This document shows, in pieces, positions 1 to 11,200 of a stretch of 64,000 nt of DNA; position 1 is the stretch's first letter; the number at the start of each line of letters is the position of its first letter. A model generated the notes under the pieces. It was not told the origin of the DNA. It did no database searches and saw only the letters and a program-made list of their open reading frames with translations. The position numbers and the translations under genes are program-made. The DNA lies in assembly GCA_033065855.1 (NCBI GenBank), contig JAVXUO010002897.1, positions 372,001-436,000 on the forward strand, written 5' to 3'. The stretch comes from Escallonia rubra. Lineage: Eukaryota; Streptophyta; Magnoliopsida; Escalloniales; Escalloniaceae.

Positions 1-145
1 AATTCTGTTAAGATACGTCATTCAACTGATGATGCAACATCACAATTTGATGATGCAATATCAATTCTATTAAGAAATATCATTCAACTGACAAGCAAAT
101 TGCCTGTAGGCAAGCTAATATTTGCTCTGCTTTGTGAAGTCCATA

Positions 146-173
146 AACAACGAGTTAGTTACAACTCGTTGTT
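146..173. other. Conserved hairpin in CACTA R (11-bp stem, 6-nt loop)
   Basis: Arms AACAACGAGTT and AACTCGTTGTT are perfectly complementary around the loop AGTTAC. The same hairpin occurs in E1 at 7642-7673 with a longer stem and one compensated base pair, so the fold rather than only the sequence appears to be kept. Function is unknown; it lies upstream of the transposase gene in E1. Confidence 0.6.
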
Positions 174-1082
174 GAGAATTTGAAGGGGAATCATTATCGT
201 TATGGAATTTCCTTACAAATTAACCTTATGATTCTATCTTTTTGACATGTTTCGCAAATATTGTTGCATATTATCAATTTTCAAACAAATGCATGAATAA
301 AAACCCTTAGTTCTCATTCAAAGGTACTCATTACAAAGTAATGCTTTGCAATGAGCCTTTGGATGTCAAGTTTGTACAATGTGAAAAAGCCAAGTGTCTA
401 AAAAATAGTGTATCGACTCATGCTCCTTGTTCTATGTCTTATAAATCTGATAGACCGTTCTCCTTTATAATCATGATGGGTATGACTTGTAATAAGTGGC
501 TTGTGATATTCAATTAATTTTCTAACAGCTCACACCTATGTCCCTATGGATTTGTACTTGATTACTACGTAGTAAGATGTTACCTTAATCGTTCCTTCAT
601 TCCACAGTAAAGAATCTACAAACTAACTTAATATTGTCATAAAGTTTGTGGTATCAGTTATGCATTGATTATTTGGAAGTCACGGTAGACGACGAGCTGC
701 TTTGCACCGATTGCCAGGGCCAACAGTTCAGGTGGTGACGATAAGCAGAGTATGAGCATTCAGCAGCCCCAGCCCTAGCACCGCAGCCTTCTACTTCACC
801 AGCAACTTCGACATCATGTATAGTAATTATTAGCTTTCACATGCTGATTAGTTTATACTTTGTACTCAGAATACTTTATATTTCATTTTGTAGCATCTCG
901 TCAAGGTCGTGAACCCACATGTGGCGTGCTTTTAGATTCCTAGAGGAAATAGAGAGCCAGTGTTACTCTAAAAGGCATGTAAGTATTATTCATCCTTACA
1001 CTTGACCTGTAATGTGATTATGAAGATTATTCCTGTCTGCATATTTCATCTTATAAATTTCATCTTTATGAGCTTTCTCGAG

Positions 1083-2096
1083 CTTAAGGCCATTAAAAAA
1101 ATTGGCGTTATTGTCAAGGATCAGTTTTTGGAGCCATATGTATACTAGAAGGACTAGTATTTTGAAAAAGAAAAGGGTTGTGGCAGGAGATTTCGGTATA
1201 ATATTTTTTAAAGTTAAAGTTTTGTAAAGTTTGTTTTATGGAGTTGACTAAATATTTGAGTTACTTTAATAATTGTATGAGGGCTTTGAGTGTTTATCGC
1301 CGGAGCAGGAGGCTATAGGGAGAGAGGCCTTCTTTGCCCACATAGCAAAAAATATCAACGGTGGCTACATGATGCACATGAATGAACTAGAAAGATGTTA
1401 TCGGTCCATGCCTATAGGGAAGTGGAAACAGTTTCCTTCCCATTGGATCTCAGCTACAGTGTGGGTGCAGCTTGTTGACAGGTTGATTGCTAATCCTTCT
1501 TGGTGGGTGAAAAATAAGAATGGGAAGGCAAACAAAGCCAACCAATATCCTACTCACACGGGAAGGTCAGTGCCTCACGATGTTTATAGCTAGGCTACTA
1601 CGATTGGGGACCTGGATTAGGATGCGAAGGAGGTGCGAGCTTTGTCATACCGGAAGACCCACAGGAAGAGAGTGGATAAAGATGAAGAACATCCTGCAAG
1701 AGAGTTTGTTTCCTATGTTTAAAGAATGTTGATGTAAGTTCTATATAAAAGTTTTTCTTTGAATTTTGGATGTCTTTATTACTTATCAACTGATCATGCA
1801 TTAATTCTTTATATTGTGTTTTGATTTTTTTGCAAGCCGCATCTGGTGCAACATTATTGTCTAAGCGTACTTCCGTTCAATCATCAGGCTCTTCGGGTAC
1901 GAGTGTCGAGGGATTGAAGTTGTGGCTGGATACACCAAGAGCGTGTAGGTGGAACCAACTTGACTGCACGTACTGTGATAGGATCATCCCTATCCTCTAC
2001 TCTGCACACACAGAAAGCGACTCCGCAAAAAGAGTTAGACCCGGATACATTACTCGCATTGCAGATGTCGTGGCTAGATATTTGTTTGCTCGTCAG
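1083..2096 (+). pseudogene. CACTA ORF1 (plant transposase, Ptta/En/Spm type), degraded
   Basis: Protein-level similarity to E1's ORF1 can be read in three blocks. The first is at 1083-1160 (IKKIGVIVKDQ, then a TAG at 1146-1148). The second is at 1273-1730 (LSPEQEAIGREAFFAHIAKN, later PTHTGRSV and, after a frame change near 1590, VRALSYRKTHRKR). The third is at 1835-2096 (EGLKLWLDTP; TRIADVVARYLFARQ). GT/AG-like junctions separate the blocks. In En/Spm-type elements the matching protein is a DNA-binding accessory transposase product acting on subterminal repeats. The frame change and stops mean no full-length product. A further 3' exon remnant may lie at 2190-2445 (HDDRQDPNATLDDDGARRAF). Confidence 0.6.
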
Positions 2097-2297
2097 GTAG
2101 AGATATGTTCACATTTATGAAGTCAATATTTACTTTGGTAAGTGTTAATATATAGTTACTAACAAGTGTCGTGTACATTCATTTAATATAGGGATATGCT
2201 TCCCACCCGATACCAATGGAGCAACGAGTGAAGAAATGCACGACGACAGGCAGGATCCAAATGCCACTTTGGACGACGATGGAGCCAGACGTGCTTT

Positions 2298-2346
2298 TCC
2301 CCTCCCATCCTGGATATTTTAGTCCCCTCCCATCCTGGATATTTCA
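2298..2346 (+). repeat. Tandem duplication of a 24-25 bp unit in the ORF1 tail
   Basis: The unit CCCCTCCCATCCTGGATATT occurs twice in a row at the end of the last putative exon of R's ORF1. It is a local slippage-type duplication. Confidence 0.8.
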
Positions 2347-2584
2347 GCCCCTTCACTCTCGGTCTGTTATGACTTCAACTTGTTATGCCTTCGTCACCTC
2401 TTTTGGGAAACAAATTGCCGATGTGACATTTTATATATTTTATTAAAGTAGATGGATATTGAAGAACATTGTGGATGGTCAACATCGGATGGATGGGATT
2501 GATTGTGGATGGGATTAAATATTAGTATGAATTGAATTACATGAACCAGGTTTGGATATTGGAAAAAATATATATATGTAATTT

Positions 2585-2827
2585 TTTTTATATTTTTACC
2601 GATGGATTTTTAGTGATGGAATATCCGTCGCTAAAAATAATTTAACCCGTCGGTAATAGTGTAATTTTTACCGACAAATTTTATAATTTCGTTGCTAATT
2701 GTTTTAGCGACGGGATCTTTACCAACAGACTTTTAGCGACGGATGTTTTCCGTAAAGTATTTAGCGACGCAAAAATCACTTTTAGAGGCGGAAAAATCCC
2801 TCGCTAAAAGTAGTTTTTCTTATAGCG
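2585..2827. repeat. CACTA subterminal repeat array, right end of R
   Basis: At least six direct and inverted copies of a motif close to TTTTAGCGACGGA are packed here. In characterised En/Spm elements such arrays bind the element's own accessory protein and are needed in cis for excision. That role is inferred here from position and copy number. Confidence 0.75.
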
Positions 2828-3368
2828 CATTGGGTCTGGTCTCGTTTAGGAAATGTTTGGCTCAACAACACATGGAACGAGACTGGGAAAGATTTATAAC
2901 ATTGTTCATCCTCTCTCATTCCCCACAAAATTTTCATAAATCAACCTAAAAACCTTATATTATTAAAAAAAATGTAACTCACAAAATTCAAGTCCGTTTT
3001 TTACGACTTTTAATCTTTGTAGTAGATTCTAATGGTGAAATAAAAAAAACCGTAAATCCAATATAGTGAAACAAATTTTAGACAAAAAGATCTTCATATT
3101 CAAACTAGGGTTTGAGATATCGTTTGATTTAAAAATCTGTTGTTGCTCAAAATTTGCAGAATACGATCTATGATACATACGCTATAGTTTTTCAAATATA
3201 TTTTAGCATCTTAATCATGGCATATATCTCAACGAAGGTAATCAAGACTCACTTTAATAGAGTGTGCATGTAGATGTATATAACAATGGAAAAAAAACAA
3301 GTATACCAACCTTCAGGATTTCGTCGTCTTTCATGTGTCAACGAACACCACACCCTACAGTAGATTGA
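2828..3368. other. Spacer between two CACTA elements; nothing recognised
   Basis: AT-rich sequence of about 540 bp without a convincing reading frame, RNA gene or transposon end. The 3 bases before 3369 (TGA) are the proposed left target duplication of element O. Confidence 0.6.
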
Positions 3369-3785
3369 CACTACAAGGAAAACAGTCTTTAGCGACGGAC
3401 CACAATCCGTCGCTAAAATGTATATTTAGCGACATAAACAATCGTCGTTAAAGATCAGTCGGTAAAGATCCGTCGGTAAAGGTTTTTACCGACGGAAAGT
3501 CTCCGTCGATAAAAATGTTTAGCGACAGATATTCACGATGGACTTTTACCGAAAATTTTCCCCAATTTTATATTTTTGCTCAAATTCTTTCAATATTTTT
3601 TAAAAAATATTTAACGACGGGGTTGTAGCAACGGAATGAGTTCCGTCGCTAAAAGTACCTTTTGGCGACATAAGTTATTGTTTAATGTGACAAATTTTAG
3701 CGACGGAATTATCCGTTGCTAAAAGTCATTTCAAAAATTTTAAAAATGACTTTTAGCGACGGCCTTTTAGCATCGCTAAAAGTAC
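3369..3785. repeat. CACTA subterminal repeat array, left end of O
   Basis: About a dozen copies of TTTAGCGACGGA and its complement occur between the terminus and the CT-rich leader. The spacing and motif match the ends of R, E1 and E2, apart from a GTGACGG variant in E2. Confidence 0.75.
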
Positions 3786-3800
3786 TAACTTTAAACCTAA

Positions 3801-3828
3801 TTTTCTTCTCTCTCTCTCTCTCTCTCTG
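3801..3828 (+). repeat. CT microsatellite in the leader of element O
   Basis: A run of CT dinucleotides is followed by a GC-rich stretch (3830-4050). A similar pyrimidine-rich then GC-rich arrangement sits at the same place in E1 (6385-6580), so it is probably the ancestral 5' leader of the transposase transcript. Confidence 0.7.
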
Positions 3829-4754
3829 CCGATGTCGTCATCCATTCTCCGTCTACCGCCATCGTCCTTCGTCAACCGCCACCGTCCTCGTCGCCACCCC
3901 ATCCCCGCGATTGTCCTCGTCGTCAGCATCTCCGGCCACACCACCACTGCCTAAAAGAGAAGCCAACACTACCGTGGCCTGCCACTGCCGTACTACCACT
4001 CCTGTCGCCTACCATCTGCCACTACCGCCCTTGCTCCACTTGTATGTTTTTTTATTTTTTTATCATTATAATCACATGTTATAGTTATATTTTTGTTACA
4101 TGTTATTATAATTGTTGTAGTTGTTGTTACATGTTATCTATAGTACATAATAATGTTTTAACCACCACTGCTCATTGGTCGCCTCACAGACTACCACTAA
4201 ATTGAGTTTTCCTTTTCATAATCTGTACTTCATCCTTCTGTATTCATTTTGATTTTGTCATGATATTCATGTTATAAATATTGTGGTCGATGGTGACGTT
4301 GGTATGTGGTGTTGTTCAGTTTTGGGTTTGGTGTTTTAGGCAGTGATGGGTTCATTTGTGGTGGTGCTACTACTGGATACCATAGGCTCACAATGTCACA
4401 ATTGCAATGATCATTACTGGCAACGTATACCATAGGCACGATGGTCATTTCTGTGCATTTTGGGTTTGTGCTGGGGGGAGGCAGATGGGGTATATTTGTG
4501 TATGTGTCTTTGTCTATGGGTGAGGGGCTATACGGTGGTGGAAGGATGATAAGACATGGGCTGGGTGGGTTAGGAGAGGCAATCGTGGGTGTGTCTGTCG
4601 TATTTATGGGTGTGGGTGTCTGCCCATAGGTGTGTGGTCGATGGATGGTAGAGGGTTGCGCGGCGATGAAAAGGTTGGTGACTGGGTAATGGAGACGGGG
4701 GATTATTGGCAGCAATAAAACAAATTTGGAGGATCAAAACCATTACCTGTTAGT

Positions 4755-5098
4755 CTGTTACCAAGAAGTTTATGAAGCTTAACAATGAGCTCTTCTTCTT
4801 CCTGCGAAATGTTGCCTTTCTTTATGTCTGGCCTAGATAATTTAGCCATCTGAGCCTACAGCTCTTGCCGCAATGGTTTAAGCTTGCCGTCAAAAACCAC
4901 CATTGTTACTTGCATTTCATATGAAGAAAACACATGCAGCAAAACAGGCAGAGATTTGCACTGACCAGCTCTTCGGCGAAGGTCTTTCTATTAGCCTTCT
5001 CCATGGTTTTGAATGTAAGTAGTGAGCACTTTGTCTTCTCTAGCAATCAATGCACCTCTGTTGATTCCTTCCTTGGCACAGCATGGTCTCCTTCGCAT
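4755..5098 (-). pseudogene. Captured R2R3-MYB fragment (exons 1 and 2), TT2-like
   Basis: On the minus strand exon 1 runs 5098 to 4966. It has [21 protein letters not shown] and [10 protein letters not shown], then two stop codons (TAA TAG), then KDLRRRAG directly before a GT donor at 4965. Its 133-bp length is the usual size of exon 1 in this MYB group. Exon 2 covers about 4882 to 4755: [13 protein letters not shown], then after a frame change [20 protein letters not shown] and HKLLGNR before a GT donor displaced by an 8-bp duplication. These are the R2 repeat and the start of R3 of an R2R3-MYB transcription factor, closest to the proanthocyanidin (TT2-like) group from memory. Exon 3, with the rest of R3 and the activation domain, is absent. 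TATA-like sequence near 5180 suggests promoter was captured too. The stops and frameshift rule out a MYB product. An antisense regulatory RNA is possible but only speculation. Confidence 0.75.
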
Positions 5099-5989
5099 TT
5101 ATGACCTCCCTCACACTCATACTCTACCTCTGCATTGGATCGGACATGGTAGATTTAACACGTAGAAACCTCAGTATATATATGTTGTCTACTTGGTCCG
5201 CACGTGTCTATTTCATTTTTTCTTACTCATTATTCTGTCTCACATGGTATCAGCCTTTCCCTTTCCAGGAGTCTTTCAGTAACATCTTACTTAAATCCGC
5301 TGTTAAAACATATGAACATTTTATATTTCATGCTACACGTGATAGCGTGTTTTAAAATTTCGCGTTGATTATAGATGAAAATTGAGACCAGTTCTTATAT
5401 TTAGTAGGCTTTATTCTTCTTCATAAAATGCTTTTTTGAATTGAATATCAAGCTTTAACATTTTTTCCAGTTCATATGAGGTATATTTCTACGATTGCAC
5501 CATTTAGTCACCAAACTTTGATTGTTCTTGCATCAGTTATACTTTCTTTATGCTAACTTCATTGACAATATGATATTCGATTAGATCTCTATTGATCTTT
5601 GCATAATTGACCTTTTCCTTTTTGACTCACTAACAATGGAGGTCTTGGCAATGAAGTTGCAATGTATGTGTCTAAAACACTTCAATTAACTTAAGATGTG
5701 CTCATAATTTGATCTTCCCATCATTTTCATCAGTTAAGATGTTGTTTTGATGTTTTTAGTACCTGTGTAAGTTCAATAGGATCAAAGAGATAAGTAGAGT
5801 TTTTAGTATCTTGGTTTTATACTTTTTAGTCCCGAGACGACAAGGTTTATGTTAAAGAAGTCAATAAATGATAATACCTAACAGGATTTACTCTCTTTAT
5901 TTTGCAGAGGTGGTGGTTCGAATAGCTTCGTAGAACATGGGCTTGCCATCGTTATGTAGTTGGTACCCTTTTCTTTTTGCATAATCGAG

Positions 5990-6121
5990 TCGGACTCACC
6001 CTGACTCACCCTAATTAAACCTAATTAACCTTGATCAACTCTAATTATCCCCGATTAACCGTAATTAACCCCGATTCACCCTAATTAACCCCGAACACAT
6101 CCCTAGGTAACCCTAATTAAC
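5990..6121. repeat. CCTAATTAA-type array, block 1 (element O)
   Basis: Degenerate tandem copies of a roughly 10-bp unit close to CCCTAATTAA. E1 is inserted in this array; it resumes at 14498 on the other side. Confidence 0.8.
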
Positions 6122-6124
6122 TAT

Positions 6125-6380
6125 CACTACAAGAAAGAGGGTTTTTAACGATGGATTTTTAACGACGGAAGCAATTCCGTCCCTAAAAAGTATACGTAAT
6201 TTCGATCAGATTTTTAAATATATGTTTAGCGATGGAATTGCTCCGTCGCTAAATATTCCGTCGCTAAAAAGTATTTTAGCGGCGGAGTTTTCCATCGCTA
6301 AAAATATTTGTCGCTTAAAGTCTAAATATTATTGACTTTTATTGACAGACTATTCCGTCGCTAAAAGTCCTGTCATAAAA
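6125..6380. repeat. CACTA subterminal repeat array, left end of E1
   Basis: Repeated TTTTTAGCGACGGA/TCCGTCGCTAAA motifs in both orientations adjoin the terminal inverted repeat. These are presumed transposase-binding sites. Confidence 0.8.
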
Positions 6381-6486
6381 AGCCCCTTCCCTTTTTTCTC
6401 TCTCAGTTTCTCACTCACTCTCTGATTTCCTCCCTCCGGTGACCCCCTCATCCGGCGTCCCCTCTACAGCGATAGCCCATTGGTGA

Positions 6487-6501
6487 CCCCCCCCCCCCCC
6501 C
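6487..6501 (+). repeat. Poly-C run (15 C)
   Basis: A homopolymer in the GC-rich leader of E1; its length may be uncertain because of sequencing. Confidence 0.85.
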
Positions 6502-6759
6502 GACGCCGTGCTCCTCGACTTCTCCTAAGCCCTCCATTGTCGCGTCACCACCACCGCCACCGCCGCACCACCTCCTGTAAGCTCCATTTTACTCTAATTT
6601 ATTTTAATGCATATGGATTGATTTATGTAAGTGTAATCGTAATTGAATTTAATTTGTTATAATGTGTAGTGTAATTGAATTTAATTTGTTATAATGTATA
6701 GTGTAATTGTATATGGTTTGTTGTAATTGCTATAATTGTTTTATTTTAATTGTACTAGG

Positions 6760-7500
6760 AGTTTAATTAACCCTAATAAAATCCTAATTAAGGCCTAATT
6801 AATACTAAGTAACCCTAAGTGAACCCCATTAACCATAATTAGTCCTAATTAACATAAATTAGCCCTAATTAATCTAAGCAAACCCTAATTAGTTCCAGTT
6901 AGTCCTAATTAACACTAATTGGCCCTAATTAATACTAATTACCCCCAATTAAACTCAATTAGTTAGCCCTAAGTAACCCTAATTAACTCTAAGGAACTTC
7001 TAATTGACCCTAGTTAACCCTGATTAATCCCTAACACATCTTGAAGTAACCCTAATTAACCATAATTAATATAATTAAACACTAATTACCCAAATTAATC
7101 ATAATTAGCCCCGATAAATCCTAACGAAACCCTAATTAATCCTAGTAAACTTAATTATGGTTAATTAGGGTTAACCCCTATAAACCCTAACTAAACACTA
7201 ATTAAACCTTAATTAACACTACTTAGCCCTAATTAATACTTTTTTAACCCTAATAGAACCCGATTAACCCTAATTAGCCCCGATTAGCCCTAATTAATCT
7301 AATTAAACCCAAATTAACCCTAATTAGCCCCAATAAACCCTAACTAAAACCTAATTAAATCTTAATTAGCCCAAATAAACCCTAACTAAATCCTAATTAG
7401 CCCTACTTCTTAGCCTTGATAAACCCTAATTAACCTATTTAGACCCTAATTATCCTAATTAACCCTAATACATCCCTAATTAACCCCCTGATAAGCCTAA
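6760..7500. repeat. CCTAATTAA-type array, block 2 (inside E1)
   Basis: About 740 bp of degenerate repeats of CCCTAATTAA, with many variants such as CCCTAATTAG and CCCTAACTAA. It lies between the leader and the transposase gene, the same relative position as the blocks in element O. The core CCCTAA resembles the plant telomere unit, but copies are irregular and spaced by TTAA. Confidence 0.8.
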
Positions 7501-7641
7501 ATACAACTCTAACTAAACCATAAAGCCCATCACAATCACAAGTGACACATTATCAACTTCGTGAATGAACTTCATATTCCACCGAGAAACGTGAGTCAGC
7601 GGCCCACATTAGGAATATTCGTCGTTATTTTGTGCTGTCCA

Positions 7642-7673
7642 TTGACAACGAGTTAGTTACAACTCGTTGTCAA
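7642..7673. other. Conserved hairpin in E1 (13-bp stem, 6-nt loop)
   Basis: Arms TTGACAACGAGTT and AACTCGTTGTCAA pair perfectly around AGTTAC. Compared with the copy in R, one stem pair has changed from A-T to G-C on both sides. It lies about 600 bp upstream of the TNP2 start. Confidence 0.65.
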
Positions 7674-8275
7674 CAAATTTTAAAGTTAATCATTTTGGTT
7701 ATGGCATGTTCTTGCAAATTAACCTAATGATTCCATTTTTTAAAAATTTTGAAATTTGAGGAAGATGGTTGCATATGTTACCAATTTTCAAACGCATGCA
7801 TGCATAAAAACCCTTAGTTCCCATTTTTGTAATGAGCCTTTGGATGTCCAGTTTGGACAATTTGGAAAATCTAAATGTTTATAAAATAATGTCTCGACTT
7901 ATGCTCTGTGTTCTATGTCGTGAATATTTGGTACATGTTCTCCAGTGTTTTTCCGGGTGCATACAGATCTGGTGTTCTAACATCCGTTAATTCTTGCAAG
8001 AGCAAGATTAGACGAATGTCTGAACACCTAATCGATGTTGTTTACTTGGAGAAATACAGGGAGGTGCTGCTGAATTTTCCACAAACATAAGACTAAGCAT
8101 GAGTTGGTAACTGTTTTATAAACATGTGCTTTTTTGAATGGGATAGAACCACTACCTATTAGAGAACGAATGAGGTATACATAGACATGTTGTCACATGC
8201 ATGCATTCATTTTCACATCGACCCTGCCTAATTATTGATTTTAATTTAAGGTGGTATATAGTAATCTCAGTCGTT

Positions 8276-11200
8276 ATGTCAGTCGATCGAAGTTGGATGA
8301 AAATAAAAAATGATGATGATTTTGAGGATCCTGTTGACGAATTTCTCGAGTTCACTTATGCGCATCCTATATATATTGACTTTGAGACGAAAAGGTGTCC
8401 GTGCAGTATATGTGACTTGTTGCATTGGAGAAGGAGAATGGTGATAAAATGGCATCTTCTCCGATACGGTTTTATGGGTGGATACACAAGGTGGACGCAG
8501 CACGGGGAAACGATAATATTGTTATCCAACCGAGCTAGTCAAGCTGACGTTAGGGATGAGGCACAGTATGATTATCGAGATATGATTACGGTTGATGGGC
8601 ATGCTAATGTTGAATGGGGTGACTACCATGGCGATGACAGTCCCTAGCAGCCGAATGAGGGGGCTAATCAGTTTTATGATTTGTTGAGAGACGCAAAGGA
8701 GCCTTGTGGGATGGAATTCAGAAACACAGACGGTTGTCTGCGGTTAGTGGGTTATTATAGTTGAAATCGGACCACTGGCAAAGTGAGAAAGGATTTAACG
8801 AGTTTGTTACTTTTATTAAAGAAATTTTGTCGGAGAGTAAAAAGTTACCCCCGTCGTATTGTGATGCGAAGAAGATGATGAGGAAACTTAAATTGAGCTA
8901 TGAGTGGATAGATGCGTGTAATAATGACTTTGCATTGTTCTTGAAAGAGAATAAGGACTTGACACGGTGTCCAGTATTTGATCATTTGAGGTATAAACCG
9001 GACAAAGGGAAGAAGGAAAACATTGTATGGAAGGTACTACAATATTTTCCCGTTACCCCAAGGCTTCAGAGGATATACTATTCCTCCAATACGGCTGAAC
9101 ATATGAGGGCTCACTGTGAGACTCATAATAACGATGCTGATGGAGAGGCGTATAAGGATTTTGACTGCAGGCATCCAAGCTTTGCTCAGGAAGTTCAGAA
9201 CGTTAGACTTGGTTTGACAACCGATGGATTCAACCCTTTAAGGAAGTCTAGCACGCCTTACTCCACATGGCCTGTTATTATTGTCCCGTACAACCTCCCA
9301 CGAGGCATGTGCATGAAAAAGCCGTACATGTTTTTGTCGTTACTTATTCCGAGGTCGAAGAGTTCTGGTAAGGACATAGATGCGTATTTAAGGTCATTGA
9401 TTGATGAGCTCATACAACTATGGGATCATGGAGTTAAAACTTATGATGCATCCCTCAAACATAACTTTCAGATGAGGACTGCTTTGATGTGGATTATACA
9501 CGATTTCCCGCATTGGGAATGACATATGGGTGGAGCACACATGGAAATTAAAGTTAGCGTACCCTGCTTGTATGGGCGTGAATCTCGGTCATACATTAAA
9601 GCACGGCGGGAAGCCCTCGTGGTTCGGATGTCACCGAAAGCTTTTGCCACCAGACCATCAGTTCCGTAGGCAGAAGGATAAATTCGATGGGACAATCAAG
9701 AGTGAGGTTGTCACAGTGGACTACCCATCTGGTGAAGAAGTGATCTCACACCTGGAGGCACTTGATACTGACATACCATACAATAAGGGTGTGCCGGATC
9801 AGAAGATTCCAGGATACGGGAAAGAGCACAGCTGGAAGAAATAGTGTATTTTTTTGGAGTTAGCCTACTGGAGGACACTTATTATCTGAAACAACATGGA
9901 TGTGATGCACATTGAGAAGAATGTTTTCGATAATGTGTTCAACACAGTGATGAATGTCAAGGAAAAATCGAAAGATCACCTTAAAAAGATAAAGGATCTA
10001 CAACAATTGGGTGTAGGCCGTGAACTGCATCCTCGAACAGTCAGCCGGAGGACGCTGCTTCTGAAAGCACCTTACTGTCTAGACAAGAAACAAGTGGAGA
10101 AGGTCTATTAGTGGATTAATAATTTGAAGCTTCCGGATGGGTATGCGTCCAACATATCTCGTTGTTACAATGTATCGAAATGCAAGTTCCAAGGGATGAA
10201 GAGTCACGACTGTCATGTATCTATGGAAAGATTCATTCCTATTGCCTTCTGGGGAATGTTTCCAAGGGTTGTATGCGAGACTTTAACTGAATTATCTCAT
10301 TTCTTTCGGGATATCTGTTCTTCTACAATCCGGTTGAGCAGATGGAGGTTTTTGAGAAGAACATTGGGTTGACAATTTGCAAGCTCGAGAAAGTCTTCCC
10401 ACTGTCATTCTTTGATTCAATGGAGCTTTTGTCCGTTCACTTGGCGTATGAAGCTAAGATGGGTGGGCCTATGCAATATCGGTGGATGTATCCATTCGAG
10501 AGGTATTGCTTTAACTCTATGTTGTTCGTTTACAGGTAATGCAAACACTGATTCATTGATATTCCACCTAACTCTATTCATTAAACTTCTAGGTTCGTGT
10601 TCTATTTGAAGAAGAAAGTCCGTAATAAAGCTCGTGTTGAGGGCTCAATTGCTAAGGCTTATATAATGGAAGAGCTTATAAACTTTATAGCCAATATTTG
10701 AGGCCTAATGTTGATACAAGGTTAAATAAACTAGGCCGAAAATGAGCCAGGAGCCAGATAGTCCGTTCGGACTAACCTATACTCGATGGCTAACGGATGT
10801 AGAGTACAGTGCTGCAATAATATATGCCCTTCTATATTAGGATGAAGTTTCAGCATTCGTTCAGTAAGTTTCTGACTTCATATAATTACTGTACATAATT
10901 GAAAATTTGTGATCAGTGGGTTAACTCTCTCGATTTGCAGTGAATTCGATGCGGAATCTTTAATCACTTATCCCGCTGGACTTGAATCTCATCGAAAATC
11001 ACAATTTGTAGAGTGGTTCAAAAGACGTGTAAGTCGTTAACGAAAATATACTATGTTTTATATGTCACTCCATATGTGGTTTATTAACTTTCACCGTCTT
11101 ATATAATAGTTTCAGTCGGCCGATGCTCTAGTAGCCTCCTTGTTGAAGTTACTAACTCAAGGCCCTAGTAAACAAGCAGCCTGTCATGGAAGCTATATCA

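Larger units (their letters stand above)
1..2827 (+). mobile_element. Partial CACTA (En/Spm) element R, right-hand part, TNP2-less
   Basis: The right end carries the family's subterminal motif TTTAGCGACGG/CCGTCGCTAAA from about 2585 and finishes in TTTTTCTTATAGCG at 2827, a decayed form of the TTTTCTTGTAGTG terminus seen intact on E1. Positions 120-480 align by eye with 7620-7950 in E1 (shared hairpin, then a stretch containing AAAACCCTTAGTTC). Positions 675-2100 align with E1's second gene at 12050-13700. The roughly 4 kb that hold TNP2 in E1 are missing between about 500 and 660. The left end and its TSD lie outside the window. This is a non-autonomous internal-deletion derivative. Confidence 0.75.

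Noticed and set aside
4272-4715. 147-codon minus-strand frame next to the MYB fragment
   Set aside because: Checked as a possible MYB exon 3 but there is no R3 motif (no WSLIA or GRTDNEIKNYWN-like block); it is a low-complexity Pro/Thr frame.
6760-7500. CCCTAA-rich array as an interstitial telomere
   Set aside because: Units are irregular, about 10 bp with TTAA spacers, and occur at the same internal position in several CACTA copies, so they belong to the element.
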